Below, in pieces: positions 1 through 8,167 of a DNA stretch of 64,000 nucleotides (position 1 is its first letter; the number at the start of each line of letters is the position of its first letter). The stretch lies in assembly GCA_023386955.1 (NCBI GenBank), contig JAEWIS010000038.1:1-64000 (forward strand), read 5' to 3'. The notes beneath the pieces are model-generated. The model saw only the letters and a program-made list of their open reading frames with translations. It was not told where the DNA came from and ran no database searches. The position numbers were made by a program, and so were the translations under genes. This stretch comes from Bacillota bacterium (GTDB lineage: Bacteria; Bacillota; Bacilli; Paenibacillales; NBRC-103111).

Positions 1-556
1 TAACCCGGCCGGCCGGGGGGGCCGCGGCCGCGCCCCCCCCCCGGTCCGCCCAGTGCGCCAGCCGCTGCCGCCAGCGCCGGCGCTGCACCCACAGGGCCGG
101 GCCCGCCAATAGCGCCGCGGCGGCCCCGGCCCCTACAGAGCGGAGCCATACGGCCGGCGCCTGCCCGGCCGCTGTCTCCGCTCTGACCATGCCGGCTGGG
201 CCGCCGCCGGCCACAAAAGCCTTGGCTGCCGCATACCGCGGGGCAGCCTCCAACCGCGAATAAGCGGCTATAGTCGCGCCCGTCCCGTCGGTGACGGTCA
301 GGCGGAAGCCGCTTGGGAGCGGATAAGCTCCGGCATCCTGGCGGAGCTGCACCTCCAGAGCCTGCGGGCTCACGCCGGCACCCAGAGCCAGACTCACGTA
401 CCGGCTCCAATACAGTGCCAGCCGCTCCGCTTCCTCCTCGCCGTCGGCGGACTCGTGAAACAACGCCGCCGTCAACAAGGCGGTCAGGATGCCGATCACC
501 GCCAGCATCATGGGAATCCGGGCACGCTCCGGGAATGGCTTGGCCATTTTCCTCAT
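1..556 (-). CDS. Sensor histidine kinase, N-terminal part (cut by window edge)
   Basis: Open frame from ATG at 556 running off the window at position 1, about 185 codons. The visible part has a first membrane segment near residues 17-34 (MMLAVIGILTALLTAALF), an extracytoplasmic stretch of roughly 110 residues and a second membrane segment near 145-165 followed by a basic RRRWRQR patch. HAMP and kinase domains would lie outside the window, so the kinase call rests on topology and on the gene beginning with an ATGA overlap on the stop of an OmpR-type regulator. The last ~50 bases are extremely G/C-rich homopolymer runs, so residues there may be unreliable. Confidence 0.6.
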   Translation of the reverse strand, partial: MRKMAKPFPERARIPMMLAVIGILTALLTAALFHESADGEEEAERLALYWSRYVSLALGAGVSPQALEVQLRQDAGAYPLPSGFRLTVTDGTGATIAAYSRLEAAPRYAAAKAFVAGGGPAGMVRAETAAGQAPAVWLRSVGAGAAAALLAGPALWVQRRRWRQRLAHWADRGGGAAAAPPAGRV

Positions 557-1299
557 ACGTCTACTCCCGTTTTCTCATCTGAACCGGGATTAAACTTATA
601 CCCCACCCCATAAATCGTCTGGATGAATTCGGGATGGGCCGGATCATCCCCCAGCTTCCGGCGCAGATTGCGGATATGGCTGTCGATGGTGCGCTCAAAG
701 CCGACATATGTATCCCCCAGTGCCTCCTCCATCAGGTGAGCCCGGGTAAACACTCTCCCCGGCCGCCGGGCCAGCCGCTCCAGCAGCGCAAACTCCGTGC
801 GGGTAAGCTCCAACAGCTCCCCGTCCAGCAGCGCCTGATACTGCTCCGGGCGGACCGTCAGCCGTCCTCTTCGCAGGACAGGATCAGTTTGTGCAGGAGC
901 AGCCTCCGCCTCGCCTCCGTTGCGGTTGGCTCCCCCTCTCCCGGACCGGCGCAGCACCGCCTTCATCCGCGCCAGCAGCTCCCGAAGACTGAAGGGCTTC
1001 TGGATATAATCATCTGCCCCCAGCTCCAAAGCCAGCACCCGGTCGAACTCATCCCCCTTGGCGGTTAACATCAACAGCGGCAGCTGCCACTCCCGGTCAT
1101 TGCGCCGGCACAGGTCCAGCCCCGTCTCGCGTCCGGCCAACGTCCAATCCACCAGCAGCAGATCCGGTTTTTCCAGCATTATAAGGGCCGGCACCTCCTC
1201 GGCGCTGCGGGCTTCAGAAACCCGGCAGCCCTCCCCCCGCAAAAACCGTCCGCCCTCTGCCAGCAGCTCCTCCTCATCCTCAACCCAGAGTATATGCAT
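553..1299 (-). CDS. OmpR/PhoB-family response regulator
   Basis: Two-domain transcription factor of about 248 residues. The receiver domain starts MHILWVEDEEE, has the phosphoacceptor Asp in LLLVDWTLAG and the conserved Lys in QKPFSLREL; the C-terminal winged helix carries LTRTEFALLE and ends with the typical TIYGVGYKF motif. The frame is open further upstream to 1410, but ATG 1299 follows GGAGG at a good distance and begins exactly where receiver domains start. The stop overlaps the start of the downstream kinase gene (ATGA), so the pair is probably translationally coupled. The target genes cannot be seen from the sequence. Confidence 0.9.
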   Translation of the reverse strand: MHILWVEDEEELLAEGGRFLRGEGCRVSEARSAEEVPALIMLEKPDLLLVDWTLAGRETGLDLCRRNDREWQLPLLMLTAKGDEFDRVLALELGADDYIQKPFSLRELLARMKAVLRRSGRGGANRNGGEAEAAPAQTDPVLRRGRLTVRPEQYQALLDGELLELTRTEFALLERLARRPGRVFTRAHLMEEALGDTYVGFERTIDSHIRNLRRKLGDDPAHPEFIQTIYGVGYKFNPGSDEKTGVDV

Positions 1300-1416
1300 C
1301 GTAAACCTCCCTCCTCGAGTGACTACATCTATTATAGGTGTTGAGACAAGCTGCTGCGGTAAGCTAGAACGTTGTAGCACTCCAACTAGTCTGGCACCAT
1401 CGCTGAGCATCAGCCA

Positions 1417-1547
1417 ACGGACACCACAGCGCTTATTAGCCCCACTTTACTCATAAAACACCTGCCCACAGGGAAATAGAGGTTCCTGCTTCCGTTAGTT
1501 TTCAAAATGGGCAAATACACCGAAATAAGCGCGCTCACTTCCGTTAA
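1417..1547. repeat. Degenerate copy of the 50-nt TTCCGTTA palindromic repeat
   Basis: In the 492-base gap 1300-1791. Two reverse-oriented units end in TTCCGTTAG (1490-1498) and TTCCGTTAA (1539-1547), 49 bases apart. A weak forward unit (AACGGACACCACAGCGC...TTAG) starts near 1416. The layout resembles the better preserved copies at 32.8 and 62.7 kb but is strongly decayed. The reverse pair is clear; the forward half is uncertain. Confidence 0.5.
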
Positions 1548-1631
1548 AAAATCAGCGGTACAATAACTCCACAAAAATGTTACTCCAACCCCCACACTTT
1601 CCCTCATCTCCCAACGAACAGCCCAAATTTG

Positions 1632-1668
1632 TTGCTATAGCATCATATTTATGTTGCCTTAGCAACAT
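1632..1668. promoter_or_regulatory. Paired dyads, possible operator upstream of the aminotransferase
   Basis: TGCTATAGCA (1633-1642, perfect palindrome) and ATGTTGC-ctta-GCAACAT (1651-1668, perfect 7-bp arms) share the pattern TTGC-N4-GCA, with centres 22 bp apart, about two helical turns. A weak promoter match overlaps them (TTGCCT at 1654, 17-bp spacer, TACATT at 1677). They lie about 125 bp upstream of the plus-strand gene. A dimeric regulator binding on one helix face is inference. Confidence 0.35.
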
Positions 1669-1791
1669 TCATATGCTACATTATTAGCAATAACTGACTA
1701 TGCCATAAATGATCGCCATCATCATCACAACAAACCTTATGTAATGTAAAAGAACCCAACCTCTTCAACTACCCTTAGGAGTGATTATTCC

Positions 1792-3009
1792 ATGGAATTC
1801 CGATTTGCATCCCGTATGTCCCGGTTTACCTCCTCCGCCGTGCGGGATATTCTCAAGCTGACCCAAGGCCGGGACATTATCTCCTTCTCCGGCGGACTGC
1901 CCGCTGAGGAGCTGTTTCCGGCAGAAGAACTAAAAAGCGCCTTCTCCCGCGTATTCGCAGACCGGCGCGTGATGCAGTACGGGCTGACGGAGGGTTTGCC
2001 GGAGCTTCGCCAGCTCCTGTCCCAACGCCTCGCCGGAAAGGGGATCACAGCCTCCCCCGACCAATTGCTCATTACCTCCGGTTCCCAGCAAAGCATCGAT
2101 TTGACCGCCCGGATTCTCCTGGAGCCCGGCGATCTGGTCATTACCGAAAACCCCACCTATCTGGCGGCCCTCCAGGTATTCCAAAGCTCCGGCGCCACCA
2201 TACTGGGCTTGGATACGGATGAGAACGGCATCCGTCCGGATCTGTTGGAGACCGCCCTGCGCGACCATCAGCCTAAGCTGCTGTACGTCATCCCCACCTT
2301 CGCCAATCCCACCGGGGCCATCTGGAGCCTGGAGCGGCGCAAGGAAATCCTTGCTCTCTGTACCCGTTACGAAACCATGATCCTCGAGGACGACCCATAC
2401 GGTGAACTTAGCTTTGAAGCTGAAGCGCTGCCCCCTTCCATCAAAGCTCTGGCGGATGAAACCGGCTTCCCGGGTGTGATCTACACCAGCACCTTCTCCA
2501 AAACGGTGGTTCCCGCCCTGCGCATCGGCTGGACAGCAGCGGATGAAACGGTGATCCGGCAGCTGGCCAAGGCCAAACAAACCGCCGATCTCCACTCCTC
2601 TTGTCTGGACCAGGCGGCTTTGGCGGAGCTTCTGAAAGCATTCGATCTGGATGGGCATATCCGGCGCATCCGCCTGGAATACGCTACCCGGATGCAGGCC
2701 ATGCTGGAGGTATTACGAACCGACCCCGCCTTTAGTGAAATTAAGGTCCGCACACCCAAGGGCGGCATGTTTCTGTGGCTGGAATTGCCCGGAGAAGTGG
2801 ATATGGAGGCGCTGCTCCGCCTGGCTGTGGAGGAAGGGGTCGCATTTGTGCCGGGAACCGGCTTCCATACAGACGGACGGGGAAGCCGGACCATCCGCCT
2901 TAACTTCAGCCATTCCGCACCCGAGGTTATACGGGAAGGCATGCAGCGGCTGAAGCGGGCTTATATCCGCTGCCGGAGCGTAACCGGAGCGAAAGCGGCC
3001 ATGAGCTGA
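1792..3009 (+). CDS. PLP-dependent aminotransferase, class I/II (MocR/2-aminoadipate type)
   Basis: Fold-type I aminotransferase of 405 residues. Visible landmarks are SFSGGLPAEELFP near the N-terminus, the TSGSQQSIDL cofactor loop, FANPTGAIW for substrate/PLP contact, LEDDPYGELSF, and the Schiff-base Lys at residue 237 in STFSKTVVPALRIGW. This set is typical of the LysN/2-aminoadipate and MocR aminotransferase group; there is no N-terminal GntR helix-turn-helix, so it is an enzyme rather than a MocR regulator. Start ATG 1792 follows TTAGGAGTG. It stands alone on the plus strand and converges with gluQ after 7 bp. The substrate is not predictable from sequence. Confidence 0.88.
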   Translation: MEFRFASRMSRFTSSAVRDILKLTQGRDIISFSGGLPAEELFPAEELKSAFSRVFADRRVMQYGLTEGLPELRQLLSQRLAGKGITASPDQLLITSGSQQSIDLTARILLEPGDLVITENPTYLAALQVFQSSGATILGLDTDENGIRPDLLETALRDHQPKLLYVIPTFANPTGAIWSLERRKEILALCTRYETMILEDDPYGELSFEAEALPPSIKALADETGFPGVIYTSTFSKTVVPALRIGWTAADETVIRQLAKAKQTADLHSSCLDQAALAELLKAFDLDGHIRRIRLEYATRMQAMLEVLRTDPAFSEIKVRTPKGGMFLWLELPGEVDMEALLRLAVEEGVAFVPGTGFHTDGRGSRTIRLNFSHSAPEVIREGMQRLKRAYIRCRSVTGAKAAMS

Positions 3010-3016
3010 CTAAACA

Positions 3017-3985
3017 TCAGTCTCCCCCGGAAATAACCGCCGCCAAATCCTCCTCTGCCAGCCGGACCGCTTCCTTGGGAAGGGCGTCCAGCGAAAATAA
3101 GGGGATCAGGTCCTTGGCGGCTACAGGCTCGAAATGGTCCAGCAGGCCATACGCATGCGCGATAAGGCCAATGACTGTTTCGGGCCTGATTTGTCGTTGC
3201 CGCATATCCGCCAAAGTAATACCCCCATGCCGCTTGGCAAGGCGGCTACCGTCCGGACCCAGCAGCAGGGGCACATGGGCAAACCGGGGAACCTGCCACC
3301 CTAACGCCTCATACAGCCAAATCTGCCTTGGCGTAGAGTCCAGCAGATCGTATCCCCGCAGCACATGCGTAATATCCATTGCGGCATCATCGGCTACTAC
3401 CGCCAACTGGTACGCAAGAAAGCCGTCCGCCCGTTTCACGATGAAGTCTCCTCCTGCTCTTGCAGGCACATGCTGTACCCCAACCGCTTCATCCACAAAC
3501 ACCAGCGGCTCCTCAGGGATCTCAAACCGGATAGAAGGGGTTTTGCGCGACGCCTTTTCTGCCAGCTCCTCCTTGCTTGCCTTCCTGCATATTCCCGGAT
3601 AAGCCGGGCCTTCGGAAGCCAGTCCATGGGGTGCACTGGCGATGGCTGTCAGCTCCGCTCTGCTGCAATAACACGGATATGTGTGTCCCATCCGCTTCAA
3701 CATCTCCAGGACCTCCGCATAAATCTCCAGCCGCCGGCTTTGTATGTAAGGACCGTAAGGCCCGCCCGTATCCGGTCCCTCCTCCCAATCCAGACCCAGC
3801 CACCGCAGATCCTCCGGAATCCGCTCAGCAAACTCCGGTTTCGAACGGGGCCCGTCTATGTCTTCTATTCGCAGAACAAATTGGCCGTCCTGGGCGCGTA
3901 TGTGCAGCCAAGCCAAAAGTGCGGCAGCCGCATTCCCCAGGTGCAGAAGTCCGGACGGCGTAGGTGCAAATCTTCCTCTGACCAT
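3017..3985 (-). CDS. gluQ: Glutamyl-Q tRNA(Asp) synthetase
   Basis: Truncated paralogue of GluRS without anticodon-binding domain (322 residues) that attaches glutamate to queuosine of tRNA-Asp. The HIGH-like motif is FAPTPSGLLHLGN near the start and the KMSKS counterpart is SRLAKRHGG near residue 240; CYCSRAEL and PGIC supply the zinc-site cysteines expected of the family. A frame open to 4186 exists, but ATG 3985 follows GGGGGAGG and begins directly with the catalytic core. It lies 7 bp after a hypothetical gene in the same direction. A short GluRS is an unlikely alternative given the length. Confidence 0.87.
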   Translation of the reverse strand: MVRGRFAPTPSGLLHLGNAAAALLAWLHIRAQDGQFVLRIEDIDGPRSKPEFAERIPEDLRWLGLDWEEGPDTGGPYGPYIQSRRLEIYAEVLEMLKRMGHTYPCYCSRAELTAIASAPHGLASEGPAYPGICRKASKEELAEKASRKTPSIRFEIPEEPLVFVDEAVGVQHVPARAGGDFIVKRADGFLAYQLAVVADDAAMDITHVLRGYDLLDSTPRQIWLYEALGWQVPRFAHVPLLLGPDGSRLAKRHGGITLADMRQRQIRPETVIGLIAHAYGLLDHFEPVAAKDLIPLFSLDALPKEAVRLAEEDLAAVISGGD

Positions 3986-3992
3986 GATGGAT

Positions 3993-4415
3993 TCAGCCTC
4001 CCCCGTGATAAGCCTCAGGTCCGCCGCCAATGGGGTCCAGTCCCGACCAGGACACGAGGGCCCGGAACATCCGCTCGTCCAAGGGCAGAATAAAATCGCA
4101 AGATGCCAAATTCCGCATACCGCTGCGGTTATGAAGCACGGCCCGCCGGACCATAATCCGATAATGTCGCGAACCCGGTGCCACACTGACCAGCCCTGTT
4201 TGCTCCGGCCAATCGGGGAGATGCCGCAGAGGCTTTAAACCGTAAGGATCGGAAGGAAGAATACTGAATATATCCGACAGCTGCAAATAATAGTTGGCAT
4301 GGGGCTTTTGAATAATAAATTCCCGGGTGGTGACGGTATAGCCATAACCCTGCTTTTTGTGGGAAAGCTTCAATTCCCCCTCCATCGCCGGGATGGAAAT
4401 AAAATCGCGGTTCAA
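3993..4415 (-). CDS. Hypothetical protein
   Basis: 140 codons that I do not recognise. The start is TTG 4415 behind AAGGGGAAG; an in-frame ATG ten codons later (MEGELKLSHKK) is an alternative. No membrane segment or signal peptide is visible. The middle contains YYLQLSDIFSILP and a basic RHYRIMVRRAVLHNR stretch; the C-terminus is glycine-rich. It precedes gluQ by 7 bp in the same direction, suggesting co-transcription. No functional call is possible. Confidence 0.65.
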   Translation of the reverse strand: MNRDFISIPAMEGELKLSHKKQGYGYTVTTREFIIQKPHANYYLQLSDIFSILPSDPYGLKPLRHLPDWPEQTGLVSVAPGSRHYRIMVRRAVLHNRSGMRNLASCDFILPLDERMFRALVSWSGLDPIGGGPEAYHGGG

Positions 4416-4526
4416 GGGCTCTTCCCCTTTCGTACGTTGAAGTCTTGCTGCTTGTTGTTTTAGGATATCATGTTTTCCGGGCAGGTGCTACAAGCCCCGC
4501 TCCGTCTTGTACCCCTGCTGAAACGC

Positions 4527-4556
4527 CAAAAAGACTGCCTTCATCAGGCAGTCCTG
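4527..4556 (-). terminator. Intrinsic terminator after sugar permease gene
   Basis: GACTGCC (4533-4539) pairs with GGCAGTC (4547-4553); read on the minus strand the stem is followed by TTTTT. It lies about 30 bp after the permease stop at 4586 and ends the ABC importer operon. Confidence 0.8.
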
Positions 4557-4585
4557 TTGTTTGCCGCCGGTAGGCAGCCCTCTTT

Positions 4586-5455
4586 TTACCCTTTGATCGA
4601 GCCTGCATTCATCTGCATGAAGGATTTGTTGGCGAGAATGTAAACCACCAGCATGGGGAGAATGGACAGACAGGCGCCGGCCATCATGAGATGGATCTGC
4701 ATGGCGGCGGAGGAGCCGTACCGCAGGTTGGCAAGGCCTACCGTCAGAGTCTGCATTTGGGGATTGGTCATAGTGAATACCAACGGCAGGATGTATTCAT
4801 TCCACGCATGGCGGAAGGCGAACAGCCCCGATACCCCTAACCCCGGCGTCAGCAGCGGCAAAATAATAACGAAAAAGCTGCGGGTAAAGCTGGACCCGTC
4901 GATCATGGCCGCTTCATCCAGCTCCTTCGGGATAGACTTCAGGAAGCTCAGCAGGATGAAGAAGGTACTGGCATGGGCACTGACCAGAATCAGTACAACC
5001 CCCCACAGGGTTTTGTTCAGATTCAGCAATACCATCAGGTCAAATTGGGGACGCAGCACAACGGCGCCGACGGAAATGAACATCGTGGCAGCCTGCATGC
5101 CCACATACAGGGACTTGCCGCGAAACTGCCGCCGGTCCACTACATAAGCGCCCATCGCGGCAACCAGGAGAGTGCCGACGGTGGAGGTGACGCTCAGGAA
5201 GACACTGTTCCAGGTATAACGGGCAAAATTGGTTTGCTGCCAAGCCTCCACATAGTTGCGGAATTGCCAATGCTGGGGCAGCAATCCGCTGCCTCCCATC
5301 AGCTCGGCATTGGTTTTCAGCGAGCCGAAGATCGTCATTAAGACGGGAAATAAAGTCAACAGTACGGTAGCCAGCAAAAACGCCCATTTGATCAGATGGC
5401 CCAACAGCCGGAATGCTCCGGGAACCTTCGGAGCCGAGTTTTGCTTCGCATTCAT
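4586..5455 (-). CDS. Carbohydrate ABC transporter permease (MalG type)
   Basis: Inner permease subunit of a CUT1-type sugar importer, 289 residues, about six membrane segments (first near 15-37). The cytoplasmic coupling loop EAA motif is readable as IPKELDEAAMIDGSSFTRSF, followed by IILPLLTPGLG. The C-terminus is a short polar tail ending MQMNAGSIKG, usual for MalG-like subunits. It is the last gene of the cluster, 16 bp behind the partner permease and followed by a terminator. No ATPase gene is present; such importers often share an MsmX-type ATPase encoded elsewhere. Confidence 0.9.
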   Translation of the reverse strand: MNAKQNSAPKVPGAFRLLGHLIKWAFLLATVLLTLFPVLMTIFGSLKTNAELMGGSGLLPQHWQFRNYVEAWQQTNFARYTWNSVFLSVTSTVGTLLVAAMGAYVVDRRQFRGKSLYVGMQAATMFISVGAVVLRPQFDLMVLLNLNKTLWGVVLILVSAHASTFFILLSFLKSIPKELDEAAMIDGSSFTRSFFVIILPLLTPGLGVSGLFAFRHAWNEYILPLVFTMTNPQMQTLTVGLANLRYGSSAAMQIHLMMAGACLSILPMLVVYILANKSFMQMNAGSIKG

Positions 5456-5471
5456 AATAACCCGCTCCCTT

Positions 5472-6368
5472 CTAGTACACGTTGTTCATTTTTTTGCTGA
5501 GATAGGAATAGAGCATGGTGATCGCCCCCACAATGATGGCAGTTGCAAACGCAACGGCGCTGCCGTAGCCGATCTGCTGGGTGACCACGGAGCCGGTGGA
5601 TACCGGGAAGAGCAGCTTGTACAGGTACAGGTACATCACCTCGGTTTTGCCGATGGGTCCGCCTTCCGTCATGACCATAATGCTTTCGTAGCCTTTAAGG
5701 GATGCGATAATGGCCAGCATGATAATCATCTGCATCACCGGACCCAGCATCGGTACAGTGATATACCAGAACTTCTGCGGTCCGTTGGCGCCGTCGATGG
5801 CGGCACTTTCATACAGGTCGGCGGGAATATTCTGCAGTCCGGCAAGGAACAGCAGCATGTAATTCCCCACCGCTCCCCAAACGGCGAGAATAATCACCGT
5901 CACCATAGCAAACTTGGGGCCAAGCCAATCCACAGGTGCGTCGATCACATGGTATTTCAGCAGCAGTTGGTTTACCATCCCGTTGTAGGAATTGAAGATG
6001 ATATAGAACACAACGGAGATAACCGCGGTACTGATCACCGTCGGCATAAAATAGATGGCCCTAAGCAAATTGCGTCCGCGGAGCTTGCCGTTCAGGATAA
6101 CCGCCAACAAGAGCGACAGCGGAATGGTGATGATCAGCTTACCGCCTGCATACACAAAGGTGTTTTTTACAGATTGCCAAAACTCCATATCGCGGAAGAG
6201 CCGCCCGAAATTATCTAAACCTACGAACAGTGCGTTGCCATAGCCTGCATAATCATAAAACATAAACCGCAGCACCCAGAACAGCGGGTAGATGCCAAGA
6301 GCCAGTGTCAGGATGACGCTGGGGAAAAGAAACAGGGAGTTTTCCCGCAGCCGGGTCCATTTGGACAT
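5472..6368 (-). CDS. Carbohydrate ABC transporter permease (MalF type)
   Basis: 298-residue partner permease with about six membrane helices and the coupling motif IPADLYESAAIDGANGPQKF before ITVPMLGPVM. The frame extends to 6458, but ATG 6368 (MSKWTRLREN) follows GGAGG by 8 bases and begins like other family members, so the upstream 30 codons are discarded. It sits between the binding-protein gene (122 bp upstream, with a hairpin in the gap) and the MalG-type gene (16 bp downstream). Confidence 0.9.
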   Translation of the reverse strand: MSKWTRLRENSLFLFPSVILTLALGIYPLFWVLRFMFYDYAGYGNALFVGLDNFGRLFRDMEFWQSVKNTFVYAGGKLIITIPLSLLLAVILNGKLRGRNLLRAIYFMPTVISTAVISVVFYIIFNSYNGMVNQLLLKYHVIDAPVDWLGPKFAMVTVIILAVWGAVGNYMLLFLAGLQNIPADLYESAAIDGANGPQKFWYITVPMLGPVMQMIIMLAIIASLKGYESIMVMTEGGPIGKTEVMYLYLYKLLFPVSTGSVVTQQIGYGSAVAFATAIIVGAITMLYSYLSKKMNNVY

Positions 6369-6403
6369 CTTCTTTTCCTCCTTCATTACCGGAATATGGG
6401 TGC

Positions 6404-6447
6404 AAAAAAGGAGCGTTCGTCCACAAGTGCGCCGACCGCCCCTTTTT
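6404..6447 (-). terminator. Terminator-like hairpin between binding-protein and permease genes
   Basis: On the minus strand AAAAGGGGCG pairs with CGCTCCTTTT (one G-U pair in RNA), followed by a T run. It sits about 40 bp after the binding-protein stop and before the permease ribosome binding site. Such partial terminators or 3'-end protecting hairpins commonly give more binding protein than permease; that role is inference. Confidence 0.6.
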
Positions 6448-6489
6448 GAACCGTTCATTGCTGATTTCTCATTCTGGAGAATCGTTGTT

Positions 6490-7863
6490 TTATTTGCCTT
6501 GCAGCTTGGCCGGGTCGAAGGACGGATTCGGGCTGACCTTTACCTCTCCCTTATCGGCTGCTTTGGTTAATGCCGCGTTGTACCGGGTATTCAGATCCTT
6601 GGTGATAGCGCCCAGATCCCCGCCGCTCAGCATGTACTTGAAGAAGGTATCCGCATAGTTGGCGCCCTCCGGAGTCACATTGGGGGAAACCGGCCACATG
6701 GAGTCGTATTTGCCTACCAGGAAGCCCTCCATCCCGGTGATTTCCGGCTTTTTGGCCTTGGCGGCAATGCTGGGCACCACAGCGATGCCGAAGCCCTTCT
6801 CATGATACGTAGTCAGGATTTCGTCGCCGTACATGAACTTCATGAATGTCCAAGCGGCATCCTTGTTAGGCGATTTGTCGGAAATGCCCATCCATGTGCC
6901 TGCGGATACGATCTCCGAGGTACCTTTGATGGTGCCGTCCAAAGTCGGTGCAAGGGCTCCGCCCCATTTGATTTTGGTCGGGAATTGATCGACATAAACA
7001 CCCGGTTCGGTGGAGAAGCTCAGGTACATGCCGATTTTGCCTGCAGCGAACTGGGCGCGCATGGGATCGATATCCAAGGTTGCGGCGCCGGGCAGAATGC
7101 TGCCGTTGTCGTACATTTGCTTGAAATATTTCATAACCTCCGCATATGGTCCGAAATCGAACTGGGCGGTTTTGATATCATAACCGAGGCCTTGGTAGCC
7201 GCTTAAGGAAAGGATTTCCCGGACGGAACGGTCAAAGGCGCTTTTTGGACTTTTAAAGTTCAGGGCGAAGCCGTAGATGCCGTCTTTTTTACCCATGTCG
7301 GTGATTTTCTTGGCGTCGTCCACCATTTCCTGCAGGGAAACGGGAGGTTTGGCAATTCCCGCTTTTTCGAACAGCTCCTGATTGTATACCAGGCGCAGAG
7401 TCAGGCCCGTATTGGGCAGGGATACCAGCTTGCCGTCAAAAATATTGACCTTGTCGATCAGCAGATCCTTAAATTTGGCCTTGAGTTCATCTGTCATGTA
7501 GGAGTCCAAGGGGGCGAGGTAGCCTTTTTTGTAAAAGGTTTCGGCATTGCCGCTTTTCAGGCGAAGCAAATCCGGCGCCTGGTTGCCGGCGAAGGCCACG
7601 TCCACGCTTTGGGCGTAGTTTTCCGAAAGGACGGTCAATTCCACCTCAATATTATCCTTGTTGGTGGTATTGAACTTGGTGATCATTTCCTTGATGTATT
7701 CCTGGTCGTGCCGGTCATCGGTCCAATATTTGATGACCTTCTTAGGTCCTGCCGTAGGAGCGGTGCTGGCTGCCGAATCCTTGGTGTTGTTTCCTCCGCA
7801 TCCGGCTAATCCTCCTGCGGCCAAGGCCACGCCGAGGCTTAAACCGATGGCTTTTTTCCACAT
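6490..7863 (-). CDS. Extracellular solute-binding lipoprotein (sugar ABC importer)
   Basis: About 457 residues: an N-terminal lipoprotein signal (MWKKAIGLSLGVALAAGG with lipobox LAGC) followed by a family 1 solute-binding domain; YWTDDRHDQEYIKEMITKFN and the FMYGDEILTTYHEKG region are typical. ATG 7863 is preferred over ATG 7869 because the GGGGG ribosome binding site is only 2 bases from the latter. First gene of the importer operon and downstream of the YesM/YesN pair, which likely senses the same or a related sugar and controls it. The substrate is unknown. Confidence 0.92.
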   Translation of the reverse strand: MWKKAIGLSLGVALAAGGLAGCGGNNTKDSAASTAPTAGPKKVIKYWTDDRHDQEYIKEMITKFNTTNKDNIEVELTVLSENYAQSVDVAFAGNQAPDLLRLKSGNAETFYKKGYLAPLDSYMTDELKAKFKDLLIDKVNIFDGKLVSLPNTGLTLRLVYNQELFEKAGIAKPPVSLQEMVDDAKKITDMGKKDGIYGFALNFKSPKSAFDRSVREILSLSGYQGLGYDIKTAQFDFGPYAEVMKYFKQMYDNGSILPGAATLDIDPMRAQFAAGKIGMYLSFSTEPGVYVDQFPTKIKWGGALAPTLDGTIKGTSEIVSAGTWMGISDKSPNKDAAWTFMKFMYGDEILTTYHEKGFGIAVVPSIAAKAKKPEITGMEGFLVGKYDSMWPVSPNVTPEGANYADTFFKYMLSGGDLGAITKDLNTRYNAALTKAADKGEVKVSPNPSFDPAKLQGK

Positions 7864-7906
7864 GTGCATATCCCCCTATTTGTCGAATAGCGTTCTTTAC
7901 ATCTTG

Positions 7907-7912
7907 ATTATA
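7907..7912 (-). promoter_or_regulatory. Candidate -10 element for the sugar importer operon
   Basis: TATAAT on the minus strand about 45 bp upstream of the binding-protein start, with no good -35 hexamer at 16-18 bp. That pattern fits an activator-dependent promoter, and the AraC-type regulator encoded just upstream is the obvious candidate. Inference only. Confidence 0.4.
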
Positions 7913-7979
7913 AGGCCCGGACCGCTAGAAAGGAGTGGGGTAAACCTACTGTGCAGGGATACGATTCCACTGTCGTCGC

Positions 7980-8155
7980 GGAGCGTGAATATTCATAGTG
8001 AAATGACTGGGAGGGAAAAAGTGACTTGAGGGCGAGTTTTTTGGCGGCCTTGAAACCTTACCATTCTAATCGAATCAAGGCCGACAAAATGTGTTTGAGC
8101 CTCCAAGGCACTTCTTTCCCGGTAAGGAATGGAACCCCTTGAATATTCACGCTTC
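7980..8155. repeat. Hairpin repeat element, copy 1 (133-bp core with 16-bp inverted ends)
   Basis: A core at 7999-8131 matches, in opposite orientation, 51999-52130 with few differences. It is enclosed by near-perfect inverted arms GGAGCGTGAATATTCA (7980-7995) and TGAATATTCACGCTTC (8140-8155), which are unrelated to the arms of the second copy. Inside, GGGAAAAAGTG pairs with CACTTCTTTCCC. It fills the gap between the regulator stop (8168) and the importer operon. No reading frame of note. Confidence 0.8.
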
Positions 8156-8167
8156 GGCAGACACCCC

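Noticed and set aside
22..30. Cloning-vector linker (rare restriction sites) at the window start
   Set aside because: The sites fall in a continuous G/C-rich reading frame, and no vector sequence follows; natural low complexity or assembly error is more likely.
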